Shown here: piece by piece, positions 6,636 through 14,731 of the stretch
Layout of the letters: each line of letters begins with the position of its first letter
How positions within the stretch are numbered: position 1 is the stretch's first letter
NCBI GenBank assembly: GCA_002778965.1
Contig: PEXX01000055.1
Location: 1-27,473, forward strand
Direction: 5' to 3'
Length of the DNA: 27,473 nucleotides
DNA from: Candidatus Kuenenbacteria bacterium CG08_land_8_20_14_0_20_37_23
Lineage (GTDB): Bacteria; Patescibacteriota; Patescibacteriia; UBA2196; GWA2-42-15
Notes under the pieces: model-generated
Database searches by the model: none
What the model saw: only the letters and a program-made list of their open reading frames with translations
Told to the model about the DNA's origin: nothing
Program-made: the position numbers and the translations under genes

Positions 6636-7133
6636 ATGCGCGGAAAATCAATTTCAAAAAAAAGAATCAAGCCGGATCCTCTATACAATAGAGTTGATAT
6701 TGCTAGGCTGGTCAACTATATAATGAAAAATGGCAAAAAGACCATCGCGGAGAAAATTGTTTATAATGCTTTTGAAATTATTAAAGAAAAAACAAAGAAA
6801 GATCCATTTATTATTTACGATCAGGCGCTGAGAAACGTCGGACCTTTACTTGAAATAAGAGGTAAGAGAATCGGTGGGGCGAATTACCAAATTCCTTTTC
6901 CGGTCAATGACCACAGACGGCAGATACTTTCTTTCCGTTGGATTTTAAACGCGGCCAAAACTAGAAAAGGCAAAGCCATGGCCGAAGCTCTGGCCTTGGA
7001 AATGCTTGACGCGGCTAATGGCGAAGGCGCGGCTGTTAAAAAGAAAGAAGACGCTCACCGCATGGCTGAAGCTAATAAGGCATTTGCCCATTTTGCAAGA
7101 TTTACTAAAAGGAAAAAGGCCAAAATAATTTAA
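6636..7133 (+). CDS. rpsG: 30S ribosomal protein S7
   Basis: A 165-residue S7, the primary binder that organises the 3' major domain (head) of 16S rRNA. Family features are the start MRGKSISKKR, DPLYN, LVNYIMKNGKK, the loop VGPLLEIRGKRIGGANYQIP (68-87) and the C-terminal DAHRMAEANKAFAHF helix. Length is slightly above the usual 156. It ends at TAA 7131 and is followed 54 bases later by the fusA ATG. A strong intercistronic hairpin precedes it, and no Shine-Dalgarno sequence is visible. Confidence 0.98.
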   Translation: MRGKSISKKRIKPDPLYNRVDIARLVNYIMKNGKKTIAEKIVYNAFEIIKEKTKKDPFIIYDQALRNVGPLLEIRGKRIGGANYQIPFPVNDHRRQILSFRWILNAAKTRKGKAMAEALALEMLDAANGEGAAVKKKEDAHRMAEANKAFAHFARFTKRKKAKII

Positions 7134-7187
7134 TAATATGTGTGGCTTTATTGTGCATTTTGCGCAGCAGGGCCAAACGTTCGAACT

Positions 7188-9278
7188 ATGTCACGGGAAT
7201 ACGCTTTGGAGAAAACAAGAAATTTCGGGATTATGGCCCACATTGACGCTGGAAAGACGACTGTCACCGAGCGTATTTTGTTTTATACCGGCAAGAAGTA
7301 TAAAATCGGCGAAGTGCACGAGGGTCAAGCTGAAATGGATTGGATGGATCAAGAGAAAGAAAGGGGTATTACAATCACTTCAGCCGCCACCACATGTTTT
7401 TGGAAAGGTTATCGCTATAATATAATTGACACGCCTGGACATGTTGATTTTACAGCCGAAGTTGAGCGCTCTTTGCGCGTGCTAGACGGCGCGGTTGGCG
7501 TTTTTGACGGTTCGCAAGGAGTTGAGCCGCAATCAGAGACTGTGTGGAGACAGGCGGAGAAATATAATGTGCCGCGCATCGCCTTCATCAATAAAATGGA
7601 TAAAATGGGCGCTGATTATGAAATGAGTTTTGAATCAATAGTTGAACGTTTGAGTTCCAAAGCAGTACGCTACAATATTCCAATCGGCGCTGACAGTGAT
7701 TTTTCAGGCATTGTTGATCTGCTAAAAATGAAAGCAATGCGTTTTTTGGGTTCTTGCGGGGAAGAGGTGAAAGAAGAGGAAGTTCCTGCTGATATGCGGA
7801 AGAAAGTTGAAAAATACAGGGCGGAATTAATAGAGAAAGCGGTGGAGCAAGATGATGCTTTATTGGAAAAATATTTTAGCGGTAAAGAATTGACTGAAGA
7901 TGAAATAAAAAAAGGCTTGCGCCAGGGCGTGCTTAGCAATAATATTTATTTGGTTCTGGCCGGAAGCGCTCTTAGCAATCAAGGCATTCAACCGCTGCTT
8001 GATGCTGTAAATGATTTTTTGCCTTCGCCTATTGACGTGCCAGCTGTGGAAGGTTTTGATCCTGACGACGAGAGCAAAAAATTAAACCGCAAAGCCAATG
8101 ACAGTGAACCATTCGCCGCTTTGGCTTTTAAAATCGCAACAGATCCGTATGTTGGAACATTGACTTTTTTTCGCGCTTATTCAGGCATTGTTAAAGCTGG
8201 CAGTTATCTGTATAACGCGTCAAGCGGTAAAAAAGAAAGATTGGGTAGAATTTTGCGCATGCATGCCAACAAAAGAGAGGAAGTTGAAGAGGTTTACTCC
8301 GGAGAAATAGCCGCCGCTGTTGGGCTCAAGGAGACAACCACTGGAGATACTTTATGCGATGAAAACAATCCTATAATATTGGAAAAAATTATTTTTCCGG
8401 AGCCTGTCATTCGCGTTGCTGTTGAGCCAAAGACAAAAGCTGATCAAGAAAAAATGGGGATGGCTTTGCAAAAACTGGCTGGAGAAGATCCTACTTTCCG
8501 CGTTTCTACCGATGAAGAGACTTTAGAAACTATTATTGCCGGCATGGGAGAATTGCATCTTGAAGTTTTGGTGGAAAGAATGAGGCGCGAATTCAATGTT
8601 GATTGCAAAGTAGGAAAGCCGCAGGTTGCTTATCGCGAGACAATCAAGAAAATTGCCGAAGCCCAGGGAAGATATATTAAGCAGTCAGGTGGCCGCGGAC
8701 AGTATGGAGATTGTTGGCTAAGGCTTGAGCCTGCTGAAGAAAACGATGAAGGTATAAGGGAAAATTTTGAATTCGTCAATGGCATTAAAGGTGGGACTAT
8801 TCCGGGCGAATACGTGCCAGCCATTGAAAAAGGCGTTAAAGAGGCCATGGCTAATGGCGTAGTGGCTGGTTATCCAATGACAGATATTAAGGCGACAGTT
8901 TATGACGGCTCTTACCATGAGGTGGATTCCTCGGAGATAGCTTTTAAAATGGCAGCCATTCTTGCTCTTAAAGCAGCTGCGAGAAAAGCCGACGCAGTAT
9001 TACTGGAGCCGATTATGAAAATTGAGGTGGTGGTCCCGGAAAAATATATGGGTGATGTTATCGGGGACCTTAATTCCAGAAGGGCCATCATCAAAGAAAT
9101 GACCGATCGCGGCAATAATAAAGTTGTTGATGGGGAAGTTCCTTTGTCGGCTATGTTTGGCTATGCGACAGCAATGCGATCGCTCTCCCAAGGCCGTGCG
9201 TCATTCAGTATGGAGTTCAGTCATTATGCCGAAGTGCCTAAAAATGTAGTTGAAACGATTGTTGGTGATAAGAAATAA
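7188..9278 (+). CDS. fusA: Elongation factor G
   Basis: The 696-residue GTPase that drives tRNA-mRNA translocation. Motifs are G1 AHIDAGKT (17-24), the switch region RGITI (59-63), DTPGHVDF (81-88) and NKMD (135-138). The domain IV segment SGGRGQYGD and VDSSEIAFK follow, with GDLNSRR near the C-terminus. The frame is open upstream to a GTG at 7140, but the ATG at 7188 gives the family N-terminus (MSREYALEKTRNFGIMAHID) and is chosen. A small hairpin TGTGCA-TTT-TGCGCA (7152-7166) lies in the gap after rpsG. An intrinsic terminator follows 79 bases after the stop. Confidence 0.98.
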   Translation: MSREYALEKTRNFGIMAHIDAGKTTVTERILFYTGKKYKIGEVHEGQAEMDWMDQEKERGITITSAATTCFWKGYRYNIIDTPGHVDFTAEVERSLRVLDGAVGVFDGSQGVEPQSETVWRQAEKYNVPRIAFINKMDKMGADYEMSFESIVERLSSKAVRYNIPIGADSDFSGIVDLLKMKAMRFLGSCGEEVKEEEVPADMRKKVEKYRAELIEKAVEQDDALLEKYFSGKELTEDEIKKGLRQGVLSNNIYLVLAGSALSNQGIQPLLDAVNDFLPSPIDVPAVEGFDPDDESKKLNRKANDSEPFAALAFKIATDPYVGTLTFFRAYSGIVKAGSYLYNASSGKKERLGRILRMHANKREEVEEVYSGEIAAAVGLKETTTGDTLCDENNPIILEKIIFPEPVIRVAVEPKTKADQEKMGMALQKLAGEDPTFRVSTDEETLETIIAGMGELHLEVLVERMRREFNVDCKVGKPQVAYRETIKKIAEAQGRYIKQSGGRGQYGDCWLRLEPAEENDEGIRENFEFVNGIKGGTIPGEYVPAIEKGVKEAMANGVVAGYPMTDIKATVYDGSYHEVDSSEIAFKMAAILALKAAARKADAVLLEPIMKIEVVVPEKYMGDVIGDLNSRRAIIKEMTDRGNNKVVDGEVPLSAMFGYATAMRSLSQGRASFSMEFSHYAEVPKNVVETIVGDKK

Positions 9279-9357
9279 TTTGTAATCTGTAATTGGTATT
9301 AGTTTACGTATCTAATGGTAGCTTGAATGATTGAGCGTAAAAAGAGGGCAGATGTTT

Positions 9358-9385
9358 AAAATTCGTCTAGCTAGCGAATTTTTTT
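9358..9385 (+). terminator. Intrinsic terminator after fusA
   Basis: AAAATTCG (9358-9365) pairs with CGAATTTT (9375-9382) around the loop TCTAGCTAG, and the T-run continues to 9385. It should end the rpsL-rpsG-fusA transcript. The following 150 bases up to the next gene are very AT-rich. A weak promoter-like pair TTGCAT/TAAATT with 17-base spacing is visible there, and no gene. Confidence 0.65.
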
Positions 9386-9538
9386 ATTTGACTATACTTG
9401 CATTATTTTTTCTGATTTGGTAAATTATATATATAATTTATGTTAGGTATTTTATCCCGCATTTACTGCGAAATCGGATGTATTGGATATAAATACTTAA
9501 CATGAGTATATAAATTTTAATCTTTAAAAATCAGCCGC

Positions 9539-10303
9539 ATGAGTAAACTTGAAAAAATTTTTAATTTTGTGAAGCGCACTAATGATAAGGCTGTTGTTTT
9601 TTATGGCGATGATGGATTTGTTATCATGAAATTGGACGATTATAGCTGTTTGTTCGAAGAAAACAATAAAGTTAAAAATTTGTCGGAAAGCGATATGCTT
9701 TCAAAGATTAATCGTGAAATAGCTCTATGGCGCGAGTCTAGAGACAGAGAGAAGATGACGGTTGATAATAATTTTTTTGGAAGACCGAATGGATGTCTGG
9801 ATTATGATTTGCCAGGCGAGGCCATGTATGACGACGTGCGTTTGGGAAGCGAAGATAAAATTCAGACGCAAAAGGATGTGGGAGGATTCGGTTTTAGTGA
9901 AGATAGCAAATTTAATGGTAATAATAGCAATAATAATGATTATTATGATGACTATTATTATAAGAGTAGGGGTGAGAGGAGTAAGATCATAAATAGCAAG
10001 ATGAATAATTCTGAAGATATTAGTTTTAGCGATAAAAAAGTTGATGATTTTGTGGATAACTTTAATGAGGATGATAGTTTCATTGACGAAGATGATTTTG
10101 ATGAGCTAGGCGAGGAAGAAGAAAGAAACATAAATAATTTTGGTTATCGCAATCCAGCAGATACAGAATTTATAGAAAAAGATAAAGAATCTGAAAATTC
10201 ATCTAATATCAGCAAAAATATTAATATTAACGAAGATAATAATCAATACAACATTCCTCCTCCACCGCCGAGTATTGGCAAGAGAGATATTAACAAAGAG
10301 TAG
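9539..10303 (+). CDS. Hypothetical acidic, Asn/Asp-rich protein between fusA and tuf
   Basis: A 254-residue protein of unknown function. The first 70 residues look folded: LEKIFNFVKRTNDKAVVFYG, then DGFVIMKLDDYSCLFEE. This loosely recalls the VMSLDDYE pattern of Phd/YefM-type antitoxins and short CPR proteins, but it is not enough for a call. From about residue 90 the composition becomes extreme: Asn/Asp/Tyr runs near residue 130, long acidic stretches (DDSFIDEDDFDELGEEEE), and a PPPPPS segment near the C-terminus. This predicts disorder. There is no signal peptide or membrane segment. It stands between terminators and promoters as a separate unit in the str cluster, an unusual position. Confidence 0.75.
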   Translation: MSKLEKIFNFVKRTNDKAVVFYGDDGFVIMKLDDYSCLFEENNKVKNLSESDMLSKINREIALWRESRDREKMTVDNNFFGRPNGCLDYDLPGEAMYDDVRLGSEDKIQTQKDVGGFGFSEDSKFNGNNSNNNDYYDDYYYKSRGERSKIINSKMNNSEDISFSDKKVDDFVDNFNEDDSFIDEDDFDELGEEEERNINNFGYRNPADTEFIEKDKESENSSNISKNININEDNNQYNIPPPPPSIGKRDINKE

Positions 10304-10351
10304 CTTTTGTGGCATAATATATTTTTATAATTTATCACGGTTTTTAATAAT

Positions 10352-10379
10352 TTGACATAATCTGAAAAATTGTTATACT
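10352..10379 (+). promoter_or_regulatory. tuf promoter
   Basis: TTGACA (10352-10357), a 16-base spacer and TATACT (10374-10379) preceded by TGT, an extended -10, form a strong sigma70-type promoter. A start near 10386 leaves an unusually long leader of about 240 bases before tuf. Within it, a hairpin CAGAATA/TATTCTG (10434-10455) and the large stem at 10518-10606 can form. Confidence 0.75.
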
Positions 10380-10517
10380 AATATCATTGAGAAAATAAAA
10401 AATAAGAATTTTGTTTTAAAGAATTTGAGCGGGCAGAATACTTTTCAATATTCTGATTTGTGGTAAACCTTAAAAAATTAAATATATTATTTATTAATAT
10501 TAGCGGCTGGATCGCAA

Positions 10518-10606
10518 CCCCTCACCTTTTCTAATCACAGGAAATTATAAAATATATCTTGATATTTCTACGATGATTAATGACGGTGATTGTAAAAGGC
10601 GAGGGG
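10518..10606 (+). promoter_or_regulatory. Long stem in the tuf leader RNA
   Basis: CCCCTC (10518-10523), CCTTTT (10525-10530) and TAATCAC (10532-10538) pair with GTGATTG (10586-10592), AAAAGG (10594-10599) and GAGGGG (10601-10606). This gives about 18 Watson-Crick pairs and one G-U pair, with two one-by-one mismatches. The apical 47 bases include AAATAT/ATATTT. The stem ends 22 bases before the tuf ATG. It is not a terminator. It matches no riboswitch I recognise, and a role in EF-Tu expression control is inference from position. Confidence 0.6.
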
Positions 10607-10628
10607 GCCGTTAAAGTAGATATTTTTT

Positions 10629-11831
10629 ATGGCAGATAAATTTGAAAGAACAAAGCCCCATATTAATGTGGGTACCATCGGCCATGTTGATCATGGCAAG
10701 ACTACATTAACTGCGGCTATTTTGGCGTATTTACGGGCAACCGGCGGAATAGCGCAGGATAAATCTATTGATCAGATTGACGCTGCGCCTGAAGAAAAAG
10801 AGCGCGGCATTACTATTGCTACGGCTCATGTTGAGTATGAAACAGATAAGAGACATTATGCCCATATTGATTGTCCGGGGCATGCTGATTATGTAAAAAA
10901 CATGATTACGGGCGCGGCGCAAATGGATGGAGCAATACTCGTTGTTTCAGCGGCTGATGGTCCGATGCCGCAAACAAGGGAACATATTTTGCTGGCTTAC
11001 CAGGTGGGTGTGCCTCATATTATTGTTTTTTTGAATAAAATTGACGAAGTTGATGATCCGGAACTGATTGACTTAGTGGAAGAAGAAATTAGGGATTTAT
11101 TGAAGAAATATAAATTTGACGGGGACAAAACACCAATTATAAGAGGATCCGCCTTAAAAGCGCTTGAAGCTACGCAAGCTGGCAAGAAGGACGATGAAAG
11201 CATGAAGGCTATAGGCGAATTACTGGATAAACTTGATGAATATATTCCACAGCCAGTGAGAGATACTGATAAGCCGTTTTTAATGCCGATTGAAGATATA
11301 TTTTCTATTGAAGGCAGAGGCACCGTGGTGACTGGCAGAATTGAAAGGGGAACTGTAAAAATCAACGAAGAGGTTGAGATTATAGGCATAAAAGAAACTA
11401 CAAAAACAGTGGTTACAGGTATTGAGATGTTTAACAAACAGCTTGATGAAGGACAGGCTGGCGACAACGCAGGCGTGCTTTTGCGCGGGACAAAGAAAGA
11501 AGACGTTTACCGCGGACAAGTTTTGGCTAAGCCCGGCACAGTTACTCCGCATACCGAATTTGAAGGCGAGACATATGTTTTATCAAAAGAGGAAGGCGGC
11601 AGGCATACTCCATTCTTCAAAGGTTATAAACCGCAATTTTATATTAGGACTACTGATGTTACCGGAGATGTTATATTGCCGGAAGGCACTGAAATGGTGA
11701 TGCCCGGGGATACTGTCAAACTGATGATCAGATTAATTCATCCAATTGCCCTTGAGGAACAGCAAAAATTTGCTATTCGAGAAGGTGGCAGAACGGTAGG
11801 CGCTGGAGTCGTGACAAAGATTATTAAATAG
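10629..11831 (+). CDS. tuf: Elongation factor Tu
   Basis: The 400-residue GTPase that delivers aminoacyl-tRNA to the ribosome. Motifs are GHVDHGKT (18-25), RGITIATAHVEYET (59-72), DCPGHADY (81-88) and NKID (136-139). Domain II has GRGTVVTGRIERG, and the end is GRTVGAGVVTKIIK. Length and domain order are normal. It has its own promoter and long structured leader, unlike the usual fusA-tuf read-through, and is followed 7 bases later by a hairpin. The start context is TTTTTTATGGCAG, with no Shine-Dalgarno sequence. Confidence 0.99.
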   Translation: MADKFERTKPHINVGTIGHVDHGKTTLTAAILAYLRATGGIAQDKSIDQIDAAPEEKERGITIATAHVEYETDKRHYAHIDCPGHADYVKNMITGAAQMDGAILVVSAADGPMPQTREHILLAYQVGVPHIIVFLNKIDEVDDPELIDLVEEEIRDLLKKYKFDGDKTPIIRGSALKALEATQAGKKDDESMKAIGELLDKLDEYIPQPVRDTDKPFLMPIEDIFSIEGRGTVVTGRIERGTVKINEEVEIIGIKETTKTVVTGIEMFNKQLDEGQAGDNAGVLLRGTKKEDVYRGQVLAKPGTVTPHTEFEGETYVLSKEEGGRHTPFFKGYKPQFYIRTTDVTGDVILPEGTEMVMPGDTVKLMIRLIHPIALEEQQKFAIREGGRTVGAGVVTKIIK

Positions 11832-11838
11832 ATGGATG

Positions 11839-11863
11839 CTCCCACTTTGATATGAAGTGGGGG
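11839..11863 (+). terminator. Hairpin after tuf (weak terminator)
   Basis: CCCACTT (11841-11847) pairs with AAGTGGG (11855-11861) around TGATATG, extended by one T-G and one C-G pair. The following TTTGATTTATTT is only a weak T-tract. It probably reduces read-through from tuf into the S10 cluster, and may instead protect the tuf 3' end. Confidence 0.5.
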
Positions 11864-11906
11864 TTTGATTTATTTAATATTTTACATTTTGGATTCGTTG
11901 ACTATT

Positions 11907-12260
11907 ATGAATGATAAACAGAAGAAAAATAATCAAGACAGTAGCGAGGTTGAAGCGAAACAAAGAATAAGGATCAAGATCAAGTCGTTTGATCATAAAA
12001 TAATTGATAAGGCGGCTAAGATGATTATTGATACAGCCAAAAGGACAAATGCCGAAATAAAAGGCCCTGTTCCATTGCCAACCGAAATATCAAAGTTCAC
12101 GGTTAATCGCTCTACGTTTGTCCACAAGGAAGCAAGAGATCAGTTCGCGATGAGAGTGCATCAGAGGTTGATAGATATTTACGAACCAAAGGCCAAGACT
12201 ATCAGTGACTTAATGAGTCTCGCATTGCCAGGAGGAGTGGATATTGAGATCAAAATGTAA
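11907..12260 (+). CDS. rpsJ: 30S ribosomal protein S10
   Basis: S10 of the small-subunit head, which is also a NusB partner in antitermination in other bacteria. The family core runs from RIRIKIKSFDHKIIDKA through GPVPLPTEISKFTVNRS and FVHKEARDQFAMRVHQR to PGGVDIEIKM. The ATG at 11907 gives 117 residues, with a short hydrophilic N-terminal tail (MNDKQKKNNQDSSEVEAK) beyond the usual 102-105. A TTG-started extension upstream overlaps the post-tuf hairpin and is not credible. It is the first gene of the S10 cluster, but a 399-base gap separates it from rplC. Confidence 0.97.
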   Translation: MNDKQKKNNQDSSEVEAKQRIRIKIKSFDHKIIDKAAKMIIDTAKRTNAEIKGPVPLPTEISKFTVNRSTFVHKEARDQFAMRVHQRLIDIYEPKAKTISDLMSLALPGGVDIEIKM

Positions 12261-12659
12261 AAGCAAATTTGCGGATATGGCTATTTTTTGTTAGATTGCG
12301 CATAAAGCAAAAAAATGATGAGATTTTAATTTTAGTAATTAAATATTTTAATTTAATAACCGATAAGAAGCCAAATAAGATCTTCATGATAGTGGAGAAA
12401 ACATTTGACAATTCTTATATACAGATGGCGCTAAATGCCATTGCTGGGGGTTAAGGAGAGTGAAACTTACGCTCAAATTTTTTGATGATACTATTTTTAT
12501 CTTTGATGCTAAGAAATGCTGTTGCCAGTTTCAAAGATTGTTATTAGCAAGAATTTGCGCGCAAGTAAATTCAACTATAAATTAGACGCAAGACATTAAA
12601 TAATAGAATTTTTTATGTTTTTAGTCTGGTTTATTGCACCAGATTTTTTGTTTAATGGT
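12261..12659 (+). promoter_or_regulatory. Long rpsJ-rplC intergenic leader
   Basis: This 399-base gap is unusual inside an S10 cluster. It holds a TTGACA (12407-12412) with no good -10 at normal spacing. There is a hairpin ATGGC-GCTAAAT-GCCAT (12425-12441), extendable by CAG/CTG, and an imperfect GAG/CTC stem followed by ATTTTTT (12456-12483). A terminator-like hairpin (12625-12649) lies just before rplC. A TTG-started 61-codon frame (12269-12454) shows no family features. The layout suits a regulated leader controlling the downstream ribosomal protein genes, comparable in place though not in sequence to S10 leaders elsewhere. Confidence 0.4.
12625..12649 (+). terminator. Terminator-like hairpin 10 bases before rplC (possible attenuator)
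   Basis: TCTGGT (12625-12630) pairs with ACCAGA (12638-12643) around TTATTGC, followed at once by six T (12644-12649). This has the full form of an intrinsic terminator, and the rplC ATG is at 12660. In this position it is more likely an attenuator than the end of a transcript, since no promoter is visible between it and rplC. Confidence 0.5.
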
Positions 12660-13265
12660 ATGAAATTTATTTTGGGACAAAAAGTGGAAATGACTCAAAT
12701 TTTTAAAGAAGACGGCGATGTTGTTCCCGTGACTGTTGTTTTAGCTTTGCCGTCAAGAGTGGTGCAAGTCAAAACCGCGCAGGGAAAAGATGGATATAAC
12801 GCCGTCAAAATCGGTTTGCCAGGGAAAAAGAAATTGAGCAAGACTGCGTTAGGACAATTATGCAAACTTGGGAATCTGCAATATATCAGGGAATTCAGGA
12901 CTGAAGGCCAAAGCGATTTTCAAAAAGGCGATACTATAACTGTTGGCACATTCAATGTTGGGGACAAAGTGAAAATAATTGGTATTTCCAAAGGCAAAGG
13001 TTTCCAAGGGGTCGTAAAGAGACATGGGTTTAGCGGACAAAAGGCCACTCATGGAGACAAAGATCAAGAACGCGCGCACGGATCAATTGGATCGTCAGAG
13101 CCGGCAAGGGTTTTCCCAGGCATAAAGATGCCAGGGCATATGGGCAACGCGCAAGTTACCATAAAGAATTTGGAGATTGTAAGGGTTGATATTGAAAATT
13201 CCAAGCTGTATATTAAGGGAGCAGTGCCTGGAGCCAGAAACGGACTTTTATTGATAAGCGGATAA
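12660..13265 (+). CDS. rplC: 50S ribosomal protein L3
   Basis: L3, 201 residues, an early assembly protein near the peptidyl transferase centre. The ATG at 12660 gives the family start MKFILGQKVEMTQIF. Core motifs are GISKGKGFQGVVKRHGFSG (about 118-136), the THGDKDQERAHGSIG loop, GKxMPGHMG in the form GIKMPGHMG, and VPGARNGLLLI at the end. An open frame reaches back to ATG 12615, but that stretch is the terminator-like hairpin and does not match L3. rplD follows after 95 bases. Confidence 0.97.
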   Translation: MKFILGQKVEMTQIFKEDGDVVPVTVVLALPSRVVQVKTAQGKDGYNAVKIGLPGKKKLSKTALGQLCKLGNLQYIREFRTEGQSDFQKGDTITVGTFNVGDKVKIIGISKGKGFQGVVKRHGFSGQKATHGDKDQERAHGSIGSSEPARVFPGIKMPGHMGNAQVTIKNLEIVRVDIENSKLYIKGAVPGARNGLLLISG

Positions 13266-13360
13266 GACGGAGATAAAAGTCAAGGAGTGGTTGGCAACAA
13301 ACAAGGAACAAGATAAAAGAATAAGAAATAAATTTGAAAATTACCTCAATTATTATTTGA

Positions 13361-14107
13361 ATGAAATATCAAGTTTACAACCGACAAGGAGAAAAAGTGG
13401 AAGAAGTTGAATTAAACCAAGCTGTTTTTGATATTGAAGTTAATGAAGAACTCGTGCATCAAGCCGTGGTTGCACAGATGGCTAACAAAAGGAAAGTTTT
13501 AGCGCACACCAAAGACAAATCAGAAGTAAGAGGCGGTGGCAGAAAGCCGTGGAAACAAAAAGGCACGGGCCGGGCAAGGCACGGCTCCAGCCGCTCACCT
13601 TTGTGGATTGGTGGCGGGGTAACATTTGGTCCGACGAAAGACAGAAATTTTAAAAAGAAGATAAATAAGAAAATGAAAAGAAAAGCGCTTTTTATGTGTT
13701 TGTCAGACAGGGTAAAAGATAAAAATTTATTATTGTTGGATAAATTGGAGTTGAACGAGGCGAAGACTAAAGAATTGTACAAATTATTGCGCGTTTTAAT
13801 CAGCGGGTTATTGAATAGAAAAGACAGCAAGATAAATTATTCGGCTGAACCGATCAAATTAGCAGAAGGCGAAGAAAGAAAGAAAACTGAAGAAAAGAAG
13901 AAAATAAAAAAAGATGAAAAATTGTCAATTTTGGTTGTTGGATCAAAAAATATCGCAAAACTTGCGAGAGCCGGAAGAAACATTGCCGGTATAAAAGTAT
14001 TGGACGCTTGTTCTTTGAATGTTATTGATGTTTTGACATATAAATATATTCTAATGGGTTTAGAGAGCTTGACATTTATTGAGAAGACATATTTAAATAA
14101 GAAATAA
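13361..14107 (+). CDS. rplD: 50S ribosomal protein L4
   Basis: L4, 248 residues against about 201 in E. coli. The long loop that reaches the exit tunnel is clear: GGGRKPWKQKGTGRARHGS (58-76), then RSPLWIGGGVTFGP (78-91) and the KMKRKAL helix. The extra length is a lysine- and glutamate-rich insertion at about residues 150-186, before LSILVVGSKN. The usual C-terminus ANVIDVLTYK-type sequence is present as LNVIDVLTYKYILM. In E. coli L4 represses its own operon; whether that holds here is unknown. Confidence 0.95.
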   Translation: MKYQVYNRQGEKVEEVELNQAVFDIEVNEELVHQAVVAQMANKRKVLAHTKDKSEVRGGGRKPWKQKGTGRARHGSSRSPLWIGGGVTFGPTKDRNFKKKINKKMKRKALFMCLSDRVKDKNLLLLDKLELNEAKTKELYKLLRVLISGLLNRKDSKINYSAEPIKLAEGEERKKTEEKKKIKKDEKLSILVVGSKNIAKLARAGRNIAGIKVLDACSLNVIDVLTYKYILMGLESLTFIEKTYLNKK

Positions 14108-14206
14108 CGCGTGGTTTATAGATAAATTTTAGCAATTGATATTTATTTCGAGTGATTGTCGGATAAATCTATCGCGGATTATATTCTTAAAAATTAAAGT
14201 TAATTT

Positions 14207-14659
14207 ATGTTTTTATTTAGATCAAAAAAGAAGAAAGAAGAAGAAAAAGACGGCTTGCCAAAAGAAGTAAAAGATAAAAATGGTTTTGGAAGACCCAAAA
14301 GCTCAAAAATATTGAAACGCGAAAATACAGAAAATATTAAAACGCAGAAAATACAGAAACGCAGAAATAAAGATTTTAAACTTGAAAGCATATTGGTTAG
14401 GCCTCTAATCACAGAAAAAGCTGGCGCTCTCGGAGTTTTTAACCAGTATGTTTTTGAAGTGAGCGGCAAGGCGAATAAAGTGGAAGTTAAAAAATCCGTA
14501 GAACAGATATATGGAGTCAGGCCAATGAGCGTTAATATGAGCAATGTTTTAGGCAAAGGCGTGAGATTTGGCAGAAGGATTTCACAATGCAAAAGCTGGC
14601 GCAAAGCAATAGTAACTTTGCGGGAAGGTGACAAGATAGAGGTTTATGAAGGCGTGTAA
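14207..14659 (+). CDS. rplW: 50S ribosomal protein L23 with N-terminal extension
   Basis: The L23 core begins near residue 59 (ILVRPLITEKAGAL). It continues with YVFEVSGKANKVEVKKSVEQ, IYGVRPMSVNM and the C-terminal KAIVTLREGDKIEVYEG. L23 sits at the tunnel exit, where it binds trigger factor and SRP. The protein is 150 residues against about 100, because of a basic N-terminal tail of some 58 residues. The tail DNA has a short imperfect direct repeat of AAACGC-GAAAATACAGAAA (14315-14333 and 14340-14359), suggesting recent slippage growth. The ATG at 14207 lies in the AATTTATG context seen at other starts here. Confidence 0.93.
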   Translation: MFLFRSKKKKEEEKDGLPKEVKDKNGFGRPKSSKILKRENTENIKTQKIQKRRNKDFKLESILVRPLITEKAGALGVFNQYVFEVSGKANKVEVKKSVEQIYGVRPMSVNMSNVLGKGVRFGRRISQCKSWRKAIVTLREGDKIEVYEGV

Positions 14660-14731
14660 CACAGGAATAATGGTTAAAAGGCTAAAATTAATTTATTTTT
14701 TGGAGGATCAGTATATTATTACTAAAAATTT

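Noticed and set aside
7140..7187. N-terminal extension of fusA from GTG 7140
   Set aside because: The extra 16 residues do not match EF-G, and the ATG at 7188 gives the standard start.
9279..9538. Search for tRNA genes or a CRISPR array in the intergenic stretches
   Set aside because: No cloverleaf with T-arm consensus and no regularly spaced repeats were found here or in the other gaps; only AT-rich spacer and short hairpins.
12269..12454. 61-codon open frame from TTG between rpsJ and rplC
   Set aside because: Weak start codon, no recognisable family sequence, and it overlaps leader hairpins; treated as part of the rplC leader.
12615..12659. N-terminal extension of L3 from ATG 12615
   Set aside because: It consists of the terminator-like hairpin and T-run and does not match L3; MKFILGQKVEMTQ is the family start.
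14200..14634. Long minus-strand frame opposite rplW, and similar long frames opposite other ribosomal genes
   Set aside because: They are mirror images of lysine-rich coding sequence and have Ser/Phe/Leu-rich translations typical of antisense shadows.
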